Below, one piece after another: positions 49,991 through 63,115 of a stretch of DNA of 64,000 nt. The first letter of the stretch is position 1; the number at the start of each line of letters is the position of its first letter. The stretch spans positions 5,878,913-5,942,912 of the forward strand of contig NC_051131.1 of NCBI RefSeq assembly GCF_014839805.1, in the 5' to 3' direction. This DNA comes from Manduca sexta. Lineage: Eukaryota > Arthropoda > Insecta > Lepidoptera > Sphingidae. The notes beneath the pieces are model-generated. The model ran no database searches and was not told the origin of the DNA. It saw only the letters and a list, made by a program, of their open reading frames with translations. Made by a program: the position numbers and the translations under genes.

Positions 49991-52900
49991 TGGTAGGTGG
50001 AATTAAAGATTAGGTAATCCATGTAATAGAATAAGTCGTAAGTCAGAAAAATATATGAGTACACAAAAGGTCAGATAACATAATATGCTCCGTGGAAAAA
50101 CTAATATTCCCTCATAGTATCTTTTTAAGTTTTATTGGAGTTTCGTCTTATCAGATATGTTAGTACCTATCAGTTTCTTATGATGGCAATTAAAGCTAGG
50201 TGAAAAGAATGTCCAATAATTGCTTATAGCAATAACAAGTAGGTTCTGCAATATTGAACTTAATTAGGCACGTAGTTACTTTCTGCCGTACATTATTGCA
50301 GTCCATACTTAACCTCAAAATAACTGCGTTATAAAAATTCTGATTACTTCGAACTCCCATCGAATATCCAATTGTTTTCAATTTGTATAAGAATTAGGAT
50401 ATATTAACTATAGTTTAGTGAAGGTTTTGTACAGACGCAAGCGTAGCCCAACTTTCATACAAAAATGGGCATTCTCCTTTGCATGCTCATAAAAGCCTAC
50501 GCATATCAGACATAATATCTGGCAGAACTATAAGTACTATTACAATAACGCGAAATGAGCACAAACATAATATATTTTGGCACGAAAATAGAAAACTAGA
50601 AAGTTTTTATAGATCAGCTCTAGGCACCCTTACTTTCCAGCTAGCTCGCTACACCCTTCTTCAAATAAGAAATAAAGCAAGTGTAACTCGACTAAGATCA
50701 TACATTGTCCTTCAAGGTTTCTTTTAATACTAGACACGTCGACAAATTATTATTTCCAATCAAACACACTTTGCATACTTAATTGGAACCATAAAAAAAT
50801 GACCTTATAATACCTATATACAAAAAAACGATGTATTCTTTAAATAATACTAACGTATTTTACACACGTTTCCAAAAAAAACTTCGTCTTGTTGTTTAAA
50901 AATACAGTCAAACATGAAACAGAAATGCAATTAGTTCCCTGTGACATGGTGGACGTGGCATTACTGTGTTATCTTTGGCTATTACTCAATCACAGAGGAA
51001 ATCAGTGCCATCACTGTCAAGGGCGTGTATTCTCGACGACAAGGCGTTACTGGAAAACGGAATTTCTGCGTGTTCGTAAATATAATTCATAAATACAAAA
51101 GTTACACTGTCTAAGTCTTTATGCGTAATTAAAATGTTTATTCGTTAATTTATTTTTAAATCAATTACAAAAACATGTTTTGTCTGCGAAGTTGCTTTAA
51201 ATTGTAAAAAAAATCGTACCCTACCATTTCCTCTCCAGACAAATATCTAAGTTTAGTTCGCGAAGTGCAATCTTAGTTTACACAGCACAATCTTACCGTA
51301 AGTGCTTGAAGATTGCGAACTTTACGCTATCTTCACGTAAGTCGTAATTGGGAAGACACGATAGTACCATCGCGGGTCGATAGGACCAAATATTGGCGCC
51401 CACCGTGGTTATTACTAACTGCAACGTATTGATAAAAATATAGCGGCAGTTAGTACAATTCAGCCTAATACTTAAAGTGCATGATATATGCAAAGACAAT
51501 GAATAACAGTATACTGTCGTATTTTAAGTTTGTCTTTTGAGGAGAAGTCTGAGAATACTCTAAGGTTCACGTATTTTAATAAAAATTCAGAAGCTAAAAT
51601 ATATTGCGTCAATATTATCAAAGTGAAACAACAGAGCGTTGATCTCTGTTATCAGAGGTTTACGTAAAGGAATCTTGTCTGTCGATACTGAATGTTTTTA
51701 TTACAAGCTGTGGCCGGCGCGACGAGTTTTATTTGACAAGCTTAATAAAATGGTCTTCGACATGGAATATTCATCGCCTTAATTACGTAATGTTTGATAA
51801 CATAGGGTAATAAATTACTAAATGAGCCATTAAGAAGATATTTTTTTAGATTAACATAAAGTCCTCTGTTTGCGCAACTCCGAATTAAAACAAATAAATA
51901 TCGAAGTCGATATGTCGCATTATAAGACAGTTCGAATTACTATAAACAGCAAAATATTTTATGTTGACATGGTTTATGTTCTATATTATAATATATAGAG
52001 AAAAAATATATACATTGTTATACAATCAAATGAAAATATTGTCAATCCCAAAAAACATAATTCATGCACAAATCAGAGTCACGTGTACTGCAAAACGTGG
52101 TACTAGTTAATAATGTTTTTGTTATTTCTAAAACTATCGAAAATATTGAAATATGCCTCGAATAGATACTACACTACCTGAAGTTATTATCAAAGGACCT
52201 TGTACTCCTCTCGACTCCACGTGGCTGACACCCTACGTCTCGCCCATCACTTTTGAACACCTAAAGATTTTTGTCCAGTCTGTACAAGTTATAGAGTTAT
52301 TCCAAAACATTACAAAATTAATATTTGTGCAATATAAAATCAAATATTATCTTTATAGTGCTAATAAAACAAAATATATTACAAATTTGACAGGTTGCGT
52401 ACGAGTTACCGAGTTATGACCAATCCAATACTTCAGATACAATCAATAACAAATGCTCGAACCACTTTATTATTTCAAACACTGTTCGATTGTTAAAAGC
52501 ATTCAAAACATAGGCAATTATAAATCTAATACAAACAAAAAAGCATCATAAAGAGACAAGTGGTGCGTAACAGAAGTCGTCCAAGCGTATTAATTACCAG
52601 CGGTCGCACGTCGGTTATCAACGGGCTTGTTAAACGGATTATGTACACGAATGTTATCACACCTGTCAATAATATTGCCTCGAGTGAGCTTTAACTACGT
52701 TATCAATCATGCGATTAAATATGTTATACTTGTTTTGCGTACACGCGCGATTTAGGTGACATACATACATATATACATATTCGTAGTTGTGGCGGTAGAA
52801 CTTTTACGAAAATATTAATGCCGATCGTTTGCGATCACTTGCGAAGTAATTATCCTTTACTGAATAATTATGAGATAGAATTTCTTTAACGTTCAAGTAC

Positions 52901-54614
52901 CTAATTTTTAGAATAATTTATGTATTTATTATCCTCTATATTCCGTGACTAATGGGCACAGATGTGACACAGAGGTTACACAACACAAAAGCGATTTCTA
53001 GGAAACTAACATAATCTCTAATAATCTACCCGGAAAAATGCTAAAAATCTCAAAGTAGTCAGATTACGCAAAAAATTAACAAAACTTGGTTAACATTTTT
53101 ATTTACTGCTTCTTGGTTTAGAATTTAAATAATACTCGTTTACTTTTTATTTAACAAATAAATCACGTGATGGTATTTTTCCGGAATTCCAATATAAATA
53201 AAGAATCCCTACAAACCTATCACCGAGCACTCCCGTCCTTAAAAGGCTCAATGAGCTATTCACAAATGTAATAGACGGAGATCAGTCACTTTTGTCATTA
53301 CCAATATTTTACTTTGCTTTTATTTCCCGGAAAAATATTGCGTTATAAAATATTGATATTACGTATTTTAATAATTTTACGTTTAATCCAATCTGATGTA
53401 CTTATGCTTGTAATTTGTTTATGATAAAATGCCGTACTTATAAATATTATAAGTATAGGTCAGCTAATATTTTCTGACAACGATTTACTTAAATTCTTAG
53501 CATTGACTGAAAAACAGACAGCAAAAGATCTCGAAGTTTAAAATTTTATACAGCTCTTTCTTACACTTATTTAATAATATATTTAATATATTATGTATAC
53601 AGCACACATGAGCACATTACATTCTTTTAATAAATGTAGCTAAAATATTTCCGACGAATAATTATACTGGGAATGTACATTCAAACTAGTAGTTCATAAC
53701 TACTCAATGTTTTAAATGCAGGACAATAAAATATAAAATCACAAATTTTCGTATTTCCGTTTCTATAGAATCTTCGCAGTGATTGAAATCTAATATCTAA
53801 GCCTACAAAAGATTCTCATAACAATAAAATTGAACGAAAGATATAGTCGAAAGGGTTTCACAAAGCAGACAACAAACTATCAACGGCCCGTTTGCTGCAA
53901 TATCTACAGACAGAGCACTTACCATCTTACGCGCCGATTGTCTCTTTGTGGTCTCTTTGCAGCGTTTATTAAAACTTCTTACAAAACATTTGTCCTTGAT
54001 ACAATCTAAGATAGCTATAAAATTATTATTCTTAACGTGTTTTGCAAGCGAATAATGTTGCATTAGTCATCAGCTCACTTTGATAATTTAAAGCACAATA
54101 AACTAAAAAGACGGTTACCTGATAAAAAAATCACGTCAAGTAATCGCAGGTTCGGATCTCTTCAGCGATTAAGAAAGTTGTAAGTCCGTTGTCCACGCTA
54201 GGCTAACGCTGGTTGATTGGCTTTAAATAAGCCCAAAAACTATGAAGAACTCTCAGGTATTATTCTGGATCTCCTCACGATTCCTTTTTTCGTAGAAGCA
54301 AGTTACAAATATCAAGGTATATGTAATACAAATAAAATACCCTGTAAGGCGAAACTATTTTAACGAGTCATTACACTCGATATTGTGATACAGGTTAACA
54401 GAACTTATGTATTATATTTTTGTCCCTGAAAACTAACCCAGAAAACTTTAAATGTAAGTCCAAAACTTTTAATAAGTCCCACTATGCATTCCAAAGTAAA
54501 ATCGGTTTTCATTTTCCCTATAAATAAGATAGATTAAGCAGTAAAATTAACAGTGTAATTGATAACATTTTCAAAAGTAAGCTGCTAAGGGGACGAATTG
54601 TATTTATTCCCAGA
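49991..54614 (-). other. Putative first intron segment
   Basis: AT-rich; the only notable item is a GC-rich 16-mer TTGGCGCCCACCGTGG at 51396-51411 that recurs inverted in the island at 29305-29320. No gene or RNA supported. Confidence 0.5.
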
Positions 54615-54701
54615 ATAATATAACGATACATACAAAGTAAGTCGGAAAAAAAATTATCCCCGAAAACTACTTCACGCGGGTGAAACCGCGACCATAACTA
54701 G
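54615..54701 (+). mobile_element. 3' fragment of the Helitron-like repeat
   Basis: Matches the 3' third of 18121-18363: aataatataacgatacatac, aagtaagtcgg, ccccgaaaactacttcacgc and gcgggtgaaaccgcg, ending CTAG (54698-54701) followed by T, as expected of a Helitron 3' end. The 5' part is missing. Confidence 0.65.
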
Positions 54702-57700
54702 TATGACAATATAGGAAACTTTGCTATTATATACTGAGACTACATCTAAGAAAGATGTTCATTAGCAGAAAGCAAAGCAGCCTTGAACCCAATAAGTACC
54801 GAACTGAGCCAAACACAAGAAATAATTCAATTTAAGACACCGCGTAATCGAACAAGCGTGTTTATCATCGTTAAGACGTTTTTACTGAGATTAAAACCTC
54901 TTCAGCTAAATTGTTCCTTAAAGTGACATATGGAATGCCCAGTTTCATTAATTATCCCGAATATGAAAAATCTTAAAAAACAAAAAGTAAAGGAATGCTA
55001 CAAAAAAGCCATGAGCATGAGCTTAAACTTTAAAGTGAAATAACTCATTCCTATAAGTGATATTTCTAATTTCGAAACCAATCAATTGATGATTTTAATA
55101 ATATTGAAGATTGAGTTATACAATAGACTGATGGTAGTGAGTAGGGTAGTGAGACTAAGACTGAAAAGTTATATATCAAAGTATTGGTACTCTTGGTATG
55201 AATCATGTAGTACACGTTACACCACTAAACTTATCTTAGTCACTAACGATACCGCATTGCGAAATACAATCCGCATATAAATGATATAATTCCAAGAAAT
55301 ATATTCCTAATTTTGAACGTAATAAAGTGGTAGAACCATTAACCTAATACCACAGTTTAAACATCAATCTTTAAACAGGATCATCTTATTAAATCTTTAG
55401 TCTAACTTCGCAGGCCTATAAACAAAATGCATCATACAAACGAATAGGTGTCTATTGTTTTTATTTCTGGTATCCAGTTTAAATTTGGTGTTAAAATATA
55501 ATCTACATTGTAATAATTACATTCTCGAATTTCTATTTGAAATGAATGTTAGAGTATTTTTTGATAATATGTGTTTGTATGATATCACAGCTTACGCTCA
55601 ATTCTGAAATACATTATTCATCAATAATTTTATGTCAGGTTGTTATAATTATGGATTAAATCTATACAATATACATTGTATTCTCTATATCTATACAATT
55701 TGACTTTCGGTGTTAAATTAACTTACGCCTAATATATTGGCTTAATGTTAATAATATGTAACGTCTTCTTTATAATGTGGTTACAAAAATATAAATTACC
55801 TTTGACTTTAAATATTTATTTCAATTTGATTGTAGAATTCTCGCTGCATTTTGTCAATACGAGTATCTCGAGCGGAGATTTCTGCGCGAAACCGTCGCTA
55901 ATAAAATGCTATTTGCAATCCTTTATCTCCGCGGCACGCGCATATTATATTTTTATTGGCCCCAGACTCAGTAAGCATAAGTGACTCATTTTATCATTGA
56001 ACGTCCTGATGTCATATTGCCGAGATTGGATTATTAGTTTTAGTTTCAATGAACAAATCAGGGCCCTGATTCTGTATGATAGTGAAACGCGTAACGCGGC
56101 CGTGTCATGTTATCTCCGAGAAATGTGCGTGGAATGGTATTCTGTAAGTCAAATTTCTATAGTCCTAAACATGACGCGTTGTGTTACGTGCTTGTTATGC
56201 ACTGTCAAAATAACGTGCGGGATAGAGAATAAGACTCCTGTAATAACATTAAACCGGGAATAATAATAAGGTTGTATAATGTCTACACAATGAATAAAAA
56301 TAGACTTAATTTTAACACAGCCACGCCTTTGACATTGTCTCAACTGAAATGACAAAACTTGCAAATCATTACTTAGAAAACATACTCTCTAAACAATGGT
56401 AAAAAGCCATCTATTTCTCTACGGTAATACAGTATGTAGATAATATTTTTTGTAGCGAATGGACCATTTCTATCATCGTATCAATGCTTCTGTTTCTCAG
56501 AAGATCAACGATAAAGCAGTTTGGTGTTGCATTGCAAGTCATCTGCCATTGGCGCAATTGCTTTTAGTTAATGGATTCCTCTAGCTCTTAGTTTTAGCTA
56601 GTTTTAATGGCTGATACTAAAATTGGATTCTATTATATGTGGTGGTTGCGAGCAGATGATTTCAAAACAGTTACAACTGTTAATAAAATAATTACTATGT
56701 TATTACGTAGATTTTTAATTCAATGGTTCCAGTGTCGAAATAAACTTCGCTAACTACGATATGTTGAGTTTGGGTTAGTTATTAAAACGGTCAAAATAGT
56801 ATCGGAAGAAAATCTAGATTTGGATTGTCTTATAAAATAATATGAATTATTCAATGAATTTAATAAAAAACTGTTCGGATTTCAATATAACTTTATATAA
56901 AGATGGTAATGCAGTGTCACTTCAATTTGTCATGCTCTCTATCACTCCGCCATCCGTCAGCTTCCATAAGAAAACTAATGAGACGAAAAATTCTTTAAGA
57001 CCGAACATTCCAGAAAGTCTCGAAACTGTATCCATAACGTCTTCGGTAGGTAACTTTTATACAATTCAGAATTCGATCAAGGCCCAAATACATTAACAAT
57101 ACCAGCTGAATACAAATAAAACAAATCAAGCGGCTACATTTCGGAATGCTTCCATTAAAGGAAGTTGTATCGTTAAAAATATTTTTGATTATCGATTTTT
57201 AAGCGTTTTGAGTGCATTAATTTCATCCATGCGGATCAAGGATACAATTACGCCAAACCAATCGAGGTGAGCAATAACTCCATTTCTGTTTTGGTATCAA
57301 TATCAAATAAAGATACGAAATACAATCAAATATTTCCCTTGACAATTATAAGACATCCGGTAACCATTATGGACTCAATAATGAACGTGGTCGGTCTATC
57401 GTAGCTTCCGTTCTAAATTGACTTTCTTACAAAATAAGCTGTTTCGTATTTCAGCGTGTCTGTTCATGACGAAATAAAAACACAAAAATATTTTTGCTTT
57501 GCATTTGCCTTTCGCGTTCTTAATCCCACGTTTTATTGTCGGTTTCAATTCAATTTCATGTCAAACACTCAAGGGTAAATGTATGTTGGAAATATTTGCT
57601 GCGGCGTCCAAAGAAAAGAGCCTGACTGAGGATCATTATGTATGAAGAAGGCTTTTTATGTTTTTATGAGAAATGTGTTTTAGACTTTATTCATTTTAAT

Positions 57701-60380
57701 ATTGACTTATAAATAAATAAAGTCCTCGTTGTCGAACAACAATTATAGCAATAAGAAATGATGGATTGGTTTATAGCTACTATTTAAATCAATTTTAAAT
57801 AGCGCTAAAATTGTTTTTCACCACAAACTACAACCATGTCACATAATGTTTTACCATTATTTGACGTCACCGAAATTTCTATTACCGCAGCGAGCAACAA
57901 ACAATATAATTGGTTTTGCATCAAGTATTCATGTAGTAACAGATGTCATATTTTGCACTATAAACACATACAACGCATTATAGCATGAATAGCGATGAAA
58001 TAACCAAGAAAGGGTATTTTTCGTAAAGTAAAAAAACTATAAGTGCTACTGATAGAAAAAGGACGAAATGTATTTAAAATTCCAATTTGTGTTTTATTTA
58101 ATGTTAAACTAAAGTCGTTCTTCTCAGCTATGAATAAAAGTCAATCAATTAATAGAGGTCGCGTATCATTGATGTCAAGGATTACACCAACGTCTTCAAT
58201 TTCGTAAATACTATTGGAATGCAACAATCAAAACGTCACAGTCCACCTGCGTGTAATAAAGCTTTGCGTTTCATAAATAAACATAAGTCTTTAAAAATAA
58301 GAACAAAACTAATATATTTTTCTTAATCTTTTCTAAATTGATCCTCGAGGCAGTTGATCCTTACCAATTGGCTAATTTTATACTTAATTTCAACATCACT
58401 CAGATGAACTTCGAAAACGCAGAGTTGGCACGCAGGATCTAATATAGGTTTCCCGGAGAACCAAAGCAAAACACTCAACATTTTACGGGCCGGATGCGGC
58501 AGCCCGGTGCACGGCAATAAACGTGCCTCAAAAACGGCTCTTCGGCTCACGGCGATTGCAACCAATCGTGCGGGAGTTTTAGTCGTATTTTACCACGGAA
58601 TATTAGAATTTCCACTTCGAACCTATGTATTGGTACATACCTGGTTATTGGAGATGGGTTATTTAGATCATTCAATGTGAGTAAAGTCGGCAAGTAAAGT
58701 TTAGCCTATAACCTTACCTAAAATCCACAAATATTACTCTTTTTCGCTAATCGCTGCAGTTAAAATAAGGTTTTATTTCATTATGTTGTCAATTAGAAAA
58801 TAAATCTTGCTTTTTACTATCGTCTAGCATTGCATTGATTACAGTTTCACTCAATTACCAAAAGGCAAAACTTTGTTCATAAACCACGTCGTTGCAGTTA
58901 ACGTAACTAGGAAATCCATAAACTAATTTGAAATGCTAACATTGTTAAATCTGGACGGCAATTACAATTAAGGCCGACAGGAAAAGTACATACGCTCTAA
59001 ATAAATAGGACATGTTTTTGAAAACAATAGTTTATATATATAAATGTTCATCTCGACTCAACTACCTCCATTTATATAATGATATAACATGAATGTTATA
59101 AACTATTATTCTCATTGCAAAAAGGATCAATTTCATAGATAAAACCAACTTTGCTTACTAAGTATAATTCTTTGGCGATCATGGATATCTTTATAACAAT
59201 GCTTTTAATCAATTTCGTGATTTTTTAAGCAATGAACAAGTTAGAATACAATGTTTCCTAAGGTAAAAAAATCCTTTCTTTTACTAACTCTAGTGTTGTA
59301 TGCACCAATTTTACGATTTATATTTATTCTCTAGGAACGTGAACCAATTTTCAACGTGTTTAAAAATGCATATGTAAGGTTTTAAATATCATTAAGTGGA
59401 TTACTATTTACTGTTTCTGTAATAGACTGATGAGATAAAGCAATGGTCGGTGAAGGGCGGCGGAGTCATCGGGGCGTGATGCTCCGCTCTACGATCGCTC
59501 ACCGTACCCCGAGTGTCAATTAGGGCATGTGTGGTGCGTAGAGTCCGCACACCTCATATTCTCCGGCAATAGACAAATCATAAAAAACAACGACACATTC
59601 TCCTCTCGCGTGCAAAAAGGTGATGACGTAAGGTTTCTGCCCATTCCTTCGCAAATAATATTTATAAAATAAAATATTTTGAGGTAATAATATGGCAATT
59701 ATGTATGTATTGCTAATTTTTAATGACTTATTAATCTCCCTTAGTAAAAGACATGTTGTGAAACAATAGCTTTTAAGTATGTTGTACGTAAATTACTTAT
59801 CCAAGGAAGGATATGAATAAAATCACATAACTAAAGAACCATCTGGAAAAGCGAATGACGCTCATAAGGATTGTTGCAAGACCACGTACTGGCAGACAGA
59901 CCTGCAGTAGTTATACATCATTTTTTACGATCTGCAATTGACAGGATGAGAGTCCTGGTGACGACTACATGTTATCATTCAACAAATTTAATAAGAAAAT
60001 GTACACTTGTAATTAAACACATCTTATATATGTATTCGTGAGCTTAACTTCTTATAAATTAATATATACCCACATTAATTATCAAATAATACCTTTTTTA
60101 GAACTTTGTGAACTCCACCCTACTAAAGGGCAAGGGAGTAAATAAACCCCAGCATTTCAGTGTAACAATCTACATCACATCTGATAGTTACTATTCGCTA
60201 AACTAACTAACAATCATTGAATATTCATGACACTCTTGCCAATTATAAACATTATTAATCAGTGCTTTCGTCATGGTTTAACCGCTTTCTCTAAACAATA
60301 ATTTGAATCACAGCAATAAAACACTGATCAAGTCGATCGCTGATATAAAATATTCATTTGTAAGACTCCGAAATCATAAT
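54702..60380 (-). other. Putative first intron segment
   Basis: AT-rich. A stretch beginning with the palindrome cagggccctg at about 56061 and running to about 56230 has repeat-like composition but no partner terminus. A perfect CRE TGACGTCA lies at 57862-57869. A GC-rich block lies at about 59448-59515 (catcggggcgtgatgctccg). No exon supported. Confidence 0.5.
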
Positions 60381-60464
60381 ATTTAAGCGATAAATAAAAG
60401 AAAAGCGACATATGAGCGTAGAGCGTATTTAAGAGATAAACAAAAGAAAAGCGACATATGAGCG
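60381..60464 (+). repeat. Direct duplication, 38-bp unit, 46-bp period
   Basis: atttaagcgataaataaaag followed by aaaagcgacatatgagcg (60381-60418) is repeated at 60427-60464 with three mismatches. A short local duplication in AT-rich DNA. Confidence 0.85.
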
Positions 60465-62727
60465 GTACGTGCATCAACGATCATAGAATCTCGCGGGTGA
60501 TCTCAGAGGTGTGGTCAAGCGAGTAACTCCCGCTGAGCATTTCAGGTGAACTCAGATGAACACCGCGACCTCTGAAACTAGGTTACGCTCCAGCCAACGA
60601 ACGGTCGCACATAAAATAAGTTAATCTCTAAGAATTTGATAATTGCATCTTAATTATCTCGGGTTGTTTTAATTGGGTTAATAGGTACCCTAGTATTTGT
60701 AGAGAAACGTTAATATTTACATGTTAATAAAGTTTAATTTGGGCGATAAAATATGGTCTTAATTGGTGGTTCTTGAAGCAGGTATAAAGGAATTTTACTG
60801 GTAGGTGTAATAAGAAATCTAGGTGCTTTGACATAATATAAGATGATGGTAAAGTTACAATTCATTAATGACAATAAGTGATGGCTTTTTTGACAATTCT
60901 CTTAGGGTCGTCAATTAGATGTTGTATAGTAAGAATCTACTTACAAATACGATGGAATCATTACAAGTGTATTAACTTTTCCTTTGTTCAATTATTAACT
61001 TTGTGTAACATTTGCCTATCAAAGAGAACTAATAATTTTGTTTTGTATGCTTACGTACAAGAAAATTCAAAACACGGATTCATTGTAATTTTGTTTATTT
61101 TTTTAGTTGAAGCAAGATCACTTCAAATCGATTTTATTTTAGATTATTCCGGTGATTTTAAGGTCATTAAAACATTTTAATTAAATAAAAATGTCATTCC
61201 GTTATTTTTGACAACCCTAACGCAAATGTATAATTTTTATGAAGAATTGGTGATGTTTACCATTTCGCCTATAAATCCAGTAACCAGGTCCCGGCTACTT
61301 TTAACGCTGACCCCTTACATGCAATTATTACACAGGCTACGAACGAAAAATTCGTCTGTGGATTGTGGATGTATTTTTTGTTCATAAGATATTTTGTTGC
61401 CAAAATCTATTTTTAAGTATTCTTTGATATTAATTATAATTTGCTTAAAAAATGTTGTAACAACGCATTCTATGAAGAATAGGCGTATTTAATACTCGGA
61501 AATATAAATTATAGTCGCAATATATTTTTCGTAGAAAAATCGTCCAACACTTTGGAAACCTGTTAAAAATGGCAATGATACCAGGATACCAGGATACCAG
61601 GTGTTACAGTACCCTAGGATACTAGGATACTGTAACACCTGGTATCCTCTCTTATATTTTGAAAAACGTTCGAAATGTTCCATGATCAATTGATCGCGCA
61701 TGTGCATAACCTTCCTCAATAAGATATAGCTGCCTTGATATAATTTACCTCATCAGGCCTAGAACACTGTATGTTATCCCTTTAGACTCGGAAAGCAATA
61801 GCTGTCACACGGGGTATATCTTATTATCCTACGATATCTTGCTTACATTTCTTCAGCACGGTCCAAAAGATTGGTAAGTTCCTCTAGCTTCATAGGAAAG
61901 GTATCAGTGGCGAAGCGTCCATATAACCCGATTCCAACCAGACATGAGGGTGCTGACTACTGTCTCCAGTGGGGACATTTCGTAACTTCTTATTCCATTG
62001 TCAGGTTTTAATCAAATTTATAACACCATGGATTCTGTTAACGATGTCAGTGCATATTTTGCTTTAATAGCAGATTTCCAAAAGATTATTTATTCTCAAT
62101 TCGTGTCTTATTTTTTTGTGGTTGATCTCTATCCTTGCTCTTAGAATTGAATTTCATCTGAATACCTACTTTGCTTTTGATCAAATTAAAATACATATTT
62201 AAGTAGGTACCTTAAATATATATTACCTTAGTACTTACCCAAGGCCGTGACAAAATAGAGTAGGTAGGTACTTTCTCGATAAAACATTTTATTAAGCAAG
62301 CAAATATAATAAACTGGAGTACCGTAAAACGGTATAAACAGGTACCTTAAATAATATAACATTGATAGCAAGGTACTATTTTACATGTTTTTTGAGTACG
62401 TAAATCATTATATAGGTATTATATATTTTTATAAATCGGCTGTGTATAGCTCTGTTGTGGTAAACAAACAAGATCCTTGAAGAATAAGTTATGTTTGTAG
62501 GCATAAGAATTAGGTATAATGGCAACAAGTTACAAGATCGTAACCGGATTTATTACAACGCATCCTCGTAATGTGTCATGTTGTCTCTGGTCCAGGAACC
62601 GGCTTTCGGTAACTCATAAATCATCGTTTGCCGTTTTTCACAATCCACATGTCTGATGATATGCACGCAGTCGTTGTTTGCATATTTAAATACAAGCTAC
62701 TTAAATTTAAATTATTATTTGACTTAC
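60465..62727 (-). other. Putative first intron, promoter-proximal segment
   Basis: AT-rich, with the hairpin at 61591-61648 and two copies of aggtaccttaaata near 62203 and 62339. Nothing coding. Confidence 0.5.
61591..61648. repeat. Inverted repeat, 25-bp arms, one mismatch
   Basis: Left arm aggataccaggtgttacagt + accct (61591-61615) and right arm 61624-61648 pair with one mismatch around an 8-base loop (aggatact region). Three tandem copies of ccaggata precede the left arm. It looks like a local repeat expansion that was inverted. Confidence 0.85.
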
Positions 62728-62880
62728 CTCTATTAGGAATCCTCGAGGGCGACGTCCCTGTAGCACGCCGGACGGAACGGCCGCTGCGCACCGAACATAA
62801 ACACTGCACCAAACGGTTAAAACAAACGGAATAACCTATTTGTGTGTTTACACTGCACTGTTATGATGTTCTGTCACTGA
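62728..62880 (-). other. Putative untranslated first exon of the cyclase gene
   Basis: On minus, a moderately GC-rich stretch ends TCCTAATAGAG|gtaagtc, a near-perfect donor (GT at 62727-62726). An initiator-like TCAGTG lies at 62880-62875. An upstream ORF of 21 codons (MFGAQRPFRPACYRDVALED + S, 62798-62733) closes just before the donor. It would splice over about 31.3 kb to the acceptor at 31468. No transcript evidence is available, so the link to the cyclase gene rests on strand, spacing and absence of another gene between. Confidence 0.4.
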
Positions 62881-63115
62881 AATCCAATTCTTTCGTTTGT
62901 TTTTATTCACGATATTATAAGTAAAGCACGCATGTCAGTTTAAACGCATAATAAATTCTATCACTACTCCGTACAGTATCTTCCAAGACTGCCGCTCGAT
63001 GACTGGCGGGGTGGCGGGCGCGCGCCGTTTGTCTGGTCGGTCGGGTAGCATCGCGGAAGGCGGGGCGGTAGTGCGGCGCGGCGTGCGACGCACAAACAAT
63101 ACGCGACTTCTCAAA
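62881..63115 (-). promoter_or_regulatory. CpG-rich candidate promoter
   Basis: Within very AT-rich surroundings, 62990-63110 is dense in CG dinucleotides (gtggcgggcgcgcgccgttt, tgcggcgcggcgtgcgacgc). It lies directly upstream, in transcription order, of the putative first exon. This arrangement is common for TATA-less insect promoters of broadly used neuronal genes. No TATA box is evident. Confidence 0.4.

Noticed and set aside
55745..56263. Two adjacent plus frames of 79 and 88 codons
   Set aside because: Translations are AT-driven and hydrophobic without motifs; no coding bias, and the second starts near repeat-like sequence.
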